From Trichosphaerium sp. ATCC 40318 (taxonomy: Eukaryota > Discosea > Flabellinia > Trichosidae), in the NCBI GenBank assembly GCA_038496445.1, contig JALMLS010000322.1, positions 868,001 through 932,000 of the forward strand: a stretch of DNA of 64,000 bases, given 5' to 3'. The notes beneath the pieces were generated by a model that was not told where the DNA came from, did no database searches, and saw nothing but the letters and a program-made list of their open reading frames with translations. This document shows positions 57,090 through 64,000 of the stretch, in pieces (the first letter of the stretch is position 1; each line of letters opens with the position of its first letter). A program made the translations under genes and the position numbers.

Positions 57090-57822
57090 GCTACGACAGT
57101 ATGGTGTTTTGTTAAAGTGCTGTGACGTATTACTGAAATTGATTTTTCACGTGGGTTGGTCTTTGCCCTTTTTTAGTAAGTTATCCACGCTTTAGTGTGC
57201 GTACATAAACGACTGTTCCCATGTGTTTTGTTATAATAAATGTAATCTATCATGTGAAAAGCGCGTGAAACGTCGGGCAGGAATAACATCATCAGATTTC
57301 TTACTGTAGGCCTTCCCGATGGTACTCCCAGTTTTTGAAGAACATGGCTTTATAAATTAGTACTGTTCAAACATTCTCATGATACTGTGCTAGAACAGTA
57401 TTTAACCTCATCGTATTCATATCGGCAAGGCAACGACAAACGTCTTTTGTTGGGCTTTCGTAAGCCCTCTCTAAGGAAAAGGGAGAAGAAAACTAATTTT
57501 TCGAAAACCACGTGATTGGCTACATACACGAAGAACTAGTTTCAAATATGAGGTATAGCTTACAGCTATACCCATGAAGCTGCTTTGAATCTCAAAACTA
57601 CTTCTAAAATGCTATGTCAAATTGCAAAACAAAACCAACCCTGTTTGGGTTTGTTAACATAACACCTCAAGTGTGAAATGTGAGCGTATATCGATTTTAA
57701 GCTACACTGAATCTATTGTGTGAGTGTTGTCAAAACCTAAATACCTGCGTGTTGGGTTGAAACACCTTCTACGGCGAAATTGATTCGCTTAACAATGCGA
57801 CTTAGATCACGGCTTTACGCAG
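57090..57822. other. intergenic between divergent ferritin and P4H genes
   Basis: Likely holds both promoters. CACGTG at about 57149 and 57510. No iron-responsive-element loop (CAGTGN on a bulged stem) was seen in the ferritin leader. Confidence 0.45.
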
Positions 57823-58733
57823 ATGCAACGTATGCGTTTAGCATCAATACTGCTCAGTATTATGGCCCTAGGCCTTGTATCATCCGCGTTTCTACTATTT
57901 GTACTTATTAATCACTCGGAAGGCTATTTTACGCACCCCCACATGAAGTACCGCACATAGAAAGAAAAGTTGAAAATGGTGCAAACAGTGTGAATTTTGG
58001 TAAAAACGTTCCTTCAGACATTAAAGTCAAAGCACTCTCATGGCATCCAAGGATATTCACCTTTGAAAACTTCTTAACGCCTGAGGAATGTGATATTCTT
58101 ATAGAACAATCAAAACCCTTGAGTAGCACGGCAGTTGTCCTGAAGAACGGTGGAGGAAGAGTTCTTGGCAATACAGTGACATCAAAAATCTCAGGCGTCA
58201 TAGGAAACGCTTCGACTGATGTCATCATAAAACGGATTGCAACATACTCACATATCCCAGAAAAGCACCATGAACCTCTACGATTATTATCATATAAACC
58301 TGGACAATACTTTCGTGGTCACTTGGATGCACATCCAAAAGAAGGCATGCCAACGACAACAAGAGTAGCAACAATGTTTATCTACTTGACAGATGATTTC
58401 TCAGGAGGTGAAACAGTTTTCCCTCTTGCTGTACCTGCTGATGGTAAGAAACAAGTGATACCAGATCATTGCTCTGGGTATCAAGGAAAAGATCCAAATA
58501 AACAAACAAAAGAAGAGATTGAAGCTTACCTTGATGGTTCGGAGAAAGAATTTGGAAACGAGAAAGATCCTCTTGCTGGGTTAGTTGTAAAACCAAAGAG
58601 AGGCATGGCAATACTTTGGTGGAATAGAGACACTGAGAACAATATCAACCTTAATAGCAAACATGCAGGTTGTCCTCTTATTAGTGGTAGAAAGTATGCT
58701 GCAGTGACATGGATGCATTATAAAAAGAGATAA
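57823..58733 (+). CDS. prolyl 4-hydroxylase-type 2-oxoglutarate oxygenase
   Basis: Exon 1 57823-57887 (signal-anchor, LASILLSIMALGLVSSA) and exon 2 57923-58733 across a 35-nt intron; 876 nt, 291 residues. Catalytic features: FTFENFLTPEECDILIE opening, YKPGQYFRGHLDAHP with the iron-binding HxD, TMFIYLTDDFSGGETVFP, PKRGMAILWW, and KHAGCPLISGRKYAAVTWMH with the distal His and the Arg/Lys pair that binds 2-oxoglutarate. This is the P4H-alpha catalytic fold; it hydroxylates proline in secretory-pathway proteins. The N-terminal helix places it in the ER or Golgi lumen. The exon 1 junction uses a weak donor and is the least secure part. Confidence 0.9.
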
Positions 58734-59524
58734 TATTTTCTCCCAATTTATTTATTCACACGTGTTTAGAAGTATTTGTTCTTGAAAGAAGTGATGAACA
58801 CAAAGCTTATAGTAGAGATAAAGATGATAGCTCGCGCTGTATGCATATTTACAAGTGTGAAATTCATCCAACAGAAGAATTTGGTCATAAAGAATAAAGC
58901 ACGTTTACGTATGTTCGTACTCATTCTGTCTACTTGAAAAGTCAAAGGAAAAGTTGTGATCAAGATAAGGCTAGAATCTTTTTACGTCGAGTCACTGATT
59001 ACCAACGGTTGTTGACATGTTGTAATAGCACTAACATCTTGTTTTGTGAAACGTTATACTCGTACAAGGAAAAATCTTAGAATAATGAGAAAGTTTTGGT
59101 TTTTATTAATTTTAGTTTTAAGGCATAACTTTTTTCATTACAAGCAAAAGGCCATAAATCCCTATTGCATGCAAAAGCAACTATTAACCAAATCTTTGTA
59201 TTGCGGAACAACACGAGAAGGTACGATTTGCTTTGAAGACGAGAGTTAAAGTTTTTACTTCTTGTTCACACTCAAAATCTCACTGTGACATGTTCCCATA
59301 CGCCATTAAATCAATTATTTCAACACGTAAAAGCGCTTTTAAGGCTTAAAGCCAAAATGATCATCATAACAAAATCATCTTAAATTGACTTCCAACGCTA
59401 ATATACACTGTAGATTACATTGCTGATTCTATTTGGAAAGCCCTTATTAATTGATAAACTAAAAAAGGTAAAATAACCTTTCCCGCTTGTTTTTCACTGT
59501 TAGCTTACTCTCTTAACTATGTAG
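58734..59524. other. intergenic, nothing recognised
   Basis: Short frames on both strands without support. Presumably 3' UTR of P4H and promoter of the carbamoyltransferase gene; CACGTG at about 58759. Confidence 0.45.
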
Positions 59525-60987
59525 ATGACAACACTAAAACATTTAAAGACAATAACGAGCCTAACAAAGAGTGAAATAAACTTTATTATTTCAAAAGCTA
59601 TTGAGCTTAAAGCGAACCCTGGCGCTTTCAGGGAATCAGCACAAGATAAGACTATCCTACTGTTGTTCCAGAAGCCATCATTGCGTACACGTGTCAGTTT
59701 CGAGACAGGTGAGGCATCACGTGACGCGATTTCTTTGACTAATTTGTTTCCGAGGTATGACTCAACTTGGCGGCCACGCCATCTTCTATCCGAACCAATT
59801 CTCTCCTCTTGGTTCAAAGGAGAGTACCTCTGATACTGCTAAAGTACTTTCTCGCTATGTAGACATCATCTGTGCACGGTACGATCTCATGAAGAAAGCT
59901 AATCTTTTTTCCTTCTTTTGAAAAAACCCAGAAAAACTAACTTATTTTTCAGCGTATACGATCGTAAAATGATTGACGACCTCGCTAAATATGCTACTGT
60001 ACCTGTTATCAATATGCTAGATGACTTTGCGCATCCTTGTCAGATAATGTGCGATTTTATGACTCTTCAAGGTATGTGACCGTTTAACGCCTCTATAACC
60101 CATCTTATTGGTGGTACTTTGTGATCAGGCAATGGTTGTGTGTTCAGCCACTGCATAACTGACAAAAAAGAACCAAGAAATTTCTGGGTTTTTTGCCGTC
60201 TTTTTTTTCTGACTATGCTATTAGAAAAGAAAAAGAGTCTGGATAATCTCAAGTTGGTATTCTATGGAGATGGATGTAATAATGTGACATACGACTTGAT
60301 GCGCATGTGTGCTTTATTTGGTACGTGATTTCATCCAAACAAACTTTATATAAATCCACATTTGGGTTTTTTTTTCTTTTTGACTTGTGCGCCTTTACTT
60401 GATGTTAATGGGATTTGGTAGGCATTGAAATGGTTGTAGCTTGTCCTGAAGGAGAAGAATACGAGCCTGAGAAAGCAGTTCTGGAAGAAGTAGCCGCTAT
60501 ATCTGAAAAAACAGGCGCCAAAGTATGACTTGAACCAATTTCATTCTTTATATCGTTTAACTTTTTTACTTCCAAAGGTTTGCGTTGAGCATGATGCTAA
60601 GAAGGCAACCTGTAATGCTGATGTACTCTATACTGATTCTTGGATGAGTTACGGTATTCCCAAGGAAGAGGAAGCGAAGCGCAGGGCAGTTTTTGGACCA
60701 TATCAAGTAACTACCGAAATCTTGGCTCTTGCAAAACCAGACGCTATTTTCATGAACTGTCTTCCTGCTGATCGTACAGCAGAACAAACAGCGGAAGTAA
60801 TAGATGGTCCTCAAGTACGTAAAACGCTTGAACAGCTCCAAAAACAGAAAAACTTTTGCACTTTCACTTTTTTCTTTTCACGTGTTTACTCATTTTTTTT
60901 TAGTCTATTGTATTCGACCAAGCTGAGAACCGCTTACACGTTCAAAAAGCGATAATACTGTACCTGTTGAACGCGTTATCTGAGTAA
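59525..60987 (+). CDS. ornithine carbamoyltransferase family
   Basis: Exons 59525-59708, 59755-59878, 59953-60071, 60225-60320, 60422-60522, 60578-60814, 60904-60987; 945 nt, 314 residues. Carbamoyl-phosphate loop SLRTRVSFETG, carbamoyl-binding HPCQ, GDGCNN second-domain motif, and FMNCLPADR catalytic Cys loop are present. The ornithine-binding loop reads DSWMSYG instead of the usual D-x-W-x-SMG, and the MHCLP loop has Asn for His. The reaction is carbamoyl transfer from carbamoyl phosphate to an amine, ornithine in the urea cycle and arginine synthesis, but the changed loops leave putrescine or another amine possible. No mitochondrial presequence, so cytosolic. Confidence 0.93.
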
Positions 60988-61184
60988 ATTCTGGAATGCC
61001 CTTAAGCGAGGAAGTTGAGAAACTAAACGCACTTATAAATATTTACTGTTTACAATCCAAACAAATAAACGTTTCCACATGTTATTGTACTAAGGTTGCA
61101 AGATTAGGTTACACGTGCACAATGAAGGAGTGTATGCTGTATCACTTACAATTTGTTGTGTGATTCTACATGTGTTCATAGAAA
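60988..61184. other. intergenic
   Basis: 3' flank of the carbamoyltransferase gene; nothing recognised. Confidence 0.4.
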
Positions 61185-61285
61185 GTGACACAGATGAAGG
61201 AATAACAGCTCTTGCTGGTGTTCAAAATATACATTAAGGGTACTTCAATTACACAAAGAGGTGTTCTTAATTGTAGAATAAATCC
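61185..61285 (+). pseudogene. GVHTI-type LRR relic
   Basis: One and a half repeats survive: TDEGITALAGVQNIH, then after a frameshift GTSITQRGVLN. Both fit the consensus of the local F-box/LRR family. Surrounded by noncoding sequence. Confidence 0.7.
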
Positions 61286-61901
61286 GCTCGTGTGGCTACG
61301 CTAGAGCCACCAAAGACCGTCTTCCTCCCAAGCGCGTCTCCCTTATATTGACAATGTTGACCAATCTAATACCTTACCAGCTTAATTTGTTTATCACGTG
61401 ATTTTTTTGAGTACTCCAAAAAACTTTATCTAACCTCCACCGTCCGTTGTGCGCATTAACATTTAGAACCAAGTGTGTATTTGTATCCTTGCTATCTACA
61501 AGAAGCATTTTCCATTCCATTTCGCCCACGAACTAAGCAAACAAAGTCAAAACAAAAGAACGGAAAAATAGACAACAAAACTTTTTCAGAAAAGAAAGAT
61601 TGTTGACCTTGTCCATTTGTTACACAAACTGCAAAAAAAATTTACTCGTGTCCAGGAGCTATCCATCTAATACTACATGCTATATATGTTACTGTGGTAC
61701 CTATATTTCGATAATTGTGTCAGTATAATCTTGTGTGAATCAAAATCAGTCCTTGAAATTCCAAAAATTAATTGCGTACTTACAAAGCTCGCAACACATA
61801 CTAAGTGGCGAAAATTGATACAATATGCAAGTTGGCATAGGTACTGTGGGTTTTTTTTTTGCGCAGAATAACCAAACGAAATTCGCAGTGTTTGAATCGC
61901 A
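61286..61901. other. intergenic or missing first exon of next gene
   Basis: May contain the first exon of the secreted protein gene (a frame ending YASWH before a GTACTG donor at about 61842 keeps the phase). No other supported feature. Confidence 0.35.
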
Positions 61902-63218
61902 AGAACTAACCTGTACCTAGTTCTTACCTTCATTCTATGCGTATGCATTAGTGCTACCGTGTGTCAGGATTTAGAGCGATATACCCCGATTCAAGCCGAT
62001 TGGTCAGGGCAAAACTCAGAACCATTGGAAAGTAATTCAGCTCACGACCCTGATGGCGTTACAGCGATGACTCAAGAAATGTGGGAAGCCACAAAGTGGG
62101 ACGGCACGTTCTACAATCCTTCAAAAATGGCAAAGGAAGACTTCTACGCCGCAATATGCCCAGAGGGCGTCGTAAGGGGATTGAGAGAAGAATTTTACAA
62201 GTACAAACCTTTTGCCGATAATATGAACCCAACAAAAGCAGAAGTGGACGAATGGCATCGGATTGTTATTAACCAGATCAGAGCTCTTGTAGGTAAGTAC
62301 CTTGTATCGAATTCAATTTCTTTTAAATGGTTTTGAAGTCAAAACCTTCTAATAGTTTTGGCATAAAAAGTCACGTGACCAAAGTTCGATCTTTTTTTTT
62401 GGAACTCTACCTCAACTTGTTGAAACATTTGGTGACCTGCTTGTACACCTTTATAATAGCGTCACTTTAATTCCACGTGTTGTGTCCATTTTAGAAATTA
62501 AAGAGAGACTCTTCTGACTGTTTCTTTTACTACAGGCTTTACAAGACCGGAGGAACTAATGAATAAGGACTTTTGTATGTTTGCTCGTGCCCAATGGGGT
62601 GATGAACGCCGATCTACAACACAGTGGGACGCGAAATACCCTACCGACACCTGCCAAGGCTCTACAGATTCTCATTGTGGCGCTAGCTTCTTCCCTTCTG
62701 CAACTGATCAAGCTCCTTACTTACCTGCGGGTCACGATGCATGTGGGTCAGTAGGTGGCAGTGAAGGTACTTTTTCTATTCGGACAAACCTTCCATGGAG
62801 CTTGAAGTTGAGCCAAGCATTCTGTGGTACTTTAAACCGCGAAGGATACTGGGGCGGTCATGTTGGTCCATTCATGCGTAGAACAAAGTTCGGACTTAGC
62901 TTCTGGGATAACAAAGACGGTGGTACCACAGTAAGGGGGAAATGGACAGGGACCGTAACACCAGTGAGATTCTGCAACCCAACTGTCGCTGGTTGTGATC
63001 CAACTGATATACCTACTGTAGCTCCAACAATGTTACCAACACAGAAAGTTACAACTGAACCACCAACAAGCGAGTCTCCTCCAACTACAACTGATGCACC
63101 TGTTCCTGATCCAACAACTGATGCACCTCAAGCTACTGATGACCCAAGTACTTCAAGTGCTAATATTGTAACCACTTGTTCATCTCTCATTATTGTTATA
63201 TTCTTGGTATTAATGTAA
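61902..63218 (+). CDS. secreted, probably GPI-anchored protein
   Basis: Exon about 61902-62292 and exon 62536-63218 (243-nt intron); at least 357 residues. The start codon was not found: the frame begins with a hydrophobic signal-like segment (LYLVLTFILCVCISATVC) in a probable second exon. The mature part has many Trp and Cys (CGSVGGSEGTF, LNREGYWGGHVGP, WTGTVTPVRFC), suggesting a disulfide-bonded carbohydrate- or matrix-binding domain. A Pro/Thr/Asp-rich stalk (TTEPPTSESPPTT) leads to a C-terminal hydrophobic tail (SSLIIVIFLVLM) after a Ser/Ala/Asn cluster, as for a GPI anchor. Family not recognised. Confidence 0.72.
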
Positions 63219-63559
63219 AACGTTGAAAGATACAATAAAGTAGAATAGTTAGAAATTTGTGCTATGTTCGATCATAAAACAAATAGTATAAATCCTTACG
63301 ATTTCACAAGAAACAGTTTTAACAAGGTGTACTTTGTTCAAAAAAACGAATTTCACAGCGGAAAATGGAGTTATTGAGAAAGGATAAAGACGCCTTTAAT
63401 AATGAGTAACTGAGTAAGTTACTCCAAAGTAAGTATCAAATTCTAGGTTACTCATTTACACCTCAATCCCACATATGAATCGGTATGCTGTTCACCCTTC
63501 CTTAAATCCTTGTTGCCTTAAACCACGTGTATTCAAATTAAACCTCCCTTCCGCAGAAA
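63219..63559. other. intergenic with inverted repeat
   Basis: AATGAGTAAC (63401-63410) pairs with GTTACTCATT (63447-63456), with a smaller GAGTAAGTTACTC palindrome inside at 63412-63424. Upstream of the next F-box gene. Confidence 0.4.
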
Positions 63560-64000
63560 ATGAATTTCTATGGTTTATCAATTGAGCAGGCACTCGCATA
63601 CTATCGTGATAACCACAATGAATCGTTATGTAAAATTAAAGGAGCTCAACACGAATCGTTCTTTAAACAGGTAGAAAGTATCTTGAGTGCATCAAATGCT
63701 AGTCTTGTAAACCAACTCAAACAGCTTCTATTCAAACATACGAACGTCAAAAGCCTTGATAATACCAATCACGCCATCAACGATAACAGTAGTCCGGACG
63801 GAGTGCATTCCGAGGACGCTACAGCATCTAAACATAAGAAAACTAAAAAGTACGTTTTATTCAATGAACATTGCTTTGTCACTTACAATGAATGCCCGCA
63901 GTTCGCACGTGACCAAAGAACTGAATATTCTTGATTTCCCACCAGAGGTTATTGCGAATATTCTTCATCATACAGAAGCCAAGGATAGATTCCCTGTTGC
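63560..64000 (+). CDS. helical N-terminal domain plus F-box protein, truncated by window end
   Basis: Exon 1 63560-63849 encodes the same 65-residue helical domain as 40878 (MNFYGLSIEQALAYYRDNH..., VESILSASNASLVNQ), then a longer Ser/Asp/His-rich linker and SKHKKTKK. Exon 2 begins at 63902 after a 52-nt intron and opens the F-box (LNILDFPPEVIANIL). LRRs would follow beyond the window. Confidence 0.8.

Noticed and set aside
57990-58733. P4H starting at an internal codon without exon 1
   Set aside because: The codon there is GTG, and a better start with a signal-anchor fits in frame across a short intron.

Overview
This is a stretch of nuclear DNA from an intron-rich, gene-dense, AT-rich eukaryotic microbe. 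Exon structures, 3-frame consistency and protein families (DENN, mitochondrial carrier, ferritin, PH, PARP-like, DUSP, F-box/LRR) all show this. About 150 introns could be modelled; nearly all are short (mostly 40-130 nt), with a strongly preferred GTACGT/GTAAGT donor, and about five use a GC donor. The code is standard (TAA, TAG and TGA all end genes). I cannot name the species; a free-living protist (for example an amoebozoan or stramenopile) fits, but the sequence does not decide it. No rRNA, tRNA, CRISPR or viral replication gene was recognised.

Layout. 1-12.2 kb, almost all on the minus strand: two tandem copies of a secreted propeller-like gene (1-1561, running off the window, and 9870-11698) lie about 10 kb apart. 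Between them are a small bZIP-like gene, a receptor-like protein with a PA-like ectodomain and seven membrane helices (3231-5195), an LRR-dual-specificity phosphatase fusion (5393-6644), an inverted copy of the bZIP-like gene, and an AMN1-type LRR protein. 12.5-25.7 kb: a one-exon LRR protein, a small unknown gene, a 365-bp hAT-like MITE, a MORN-type repeat protein, a PH-domain protein, a large F-box/LRR gene and a 23-exon ankyrin/PARP-like gene whose stop codon overlaps that of the F-box gene. 25.8-34.4 kb is a more ordinary block: mitochondrial carrier, BTB/SPRY protein, membrane-anchored alpha-carbonic anhydrase and DENN-domain protein. 34.5-43.7 kb is a second accessory block: degenerate and intact copies of a secreted protein, the second PA-7TM gene (inverted relative to the first), four F-box/LRR genes or gene fragments. 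44-56 kb: C2 protein, methyltransferase-like protein, Pro/Thr-rich repeat protein, and two members of a repeat family with a recurring DWY motif, one of which ends in a nuclease-like domain. 56-64 kb: ferritin with a degenerate ferroxidase centre, prolyl 4-hydroxylase, an ornithine-type carbamoyltransferase, a GPI-anchored secreted protein and the start of another F-box/LRR gene.

Two features dominate. First, lineage-specific expansion: F-box proteins built from leucine-rich repeats with the core AGVHTI occur as five substantial genes, one truncated at the window end, and at least three relics, consistent with birth-and-death of substrate adaptors for ubiquitin ligases. Second, local duplication in both orientations (propeller pair, bZIP pair, PA-7TM pair, 190-residue secreted protein pair). 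Nothing in the window forms an operon; genes are probably independent, and functional links between neighbours are not shown by the sequence.
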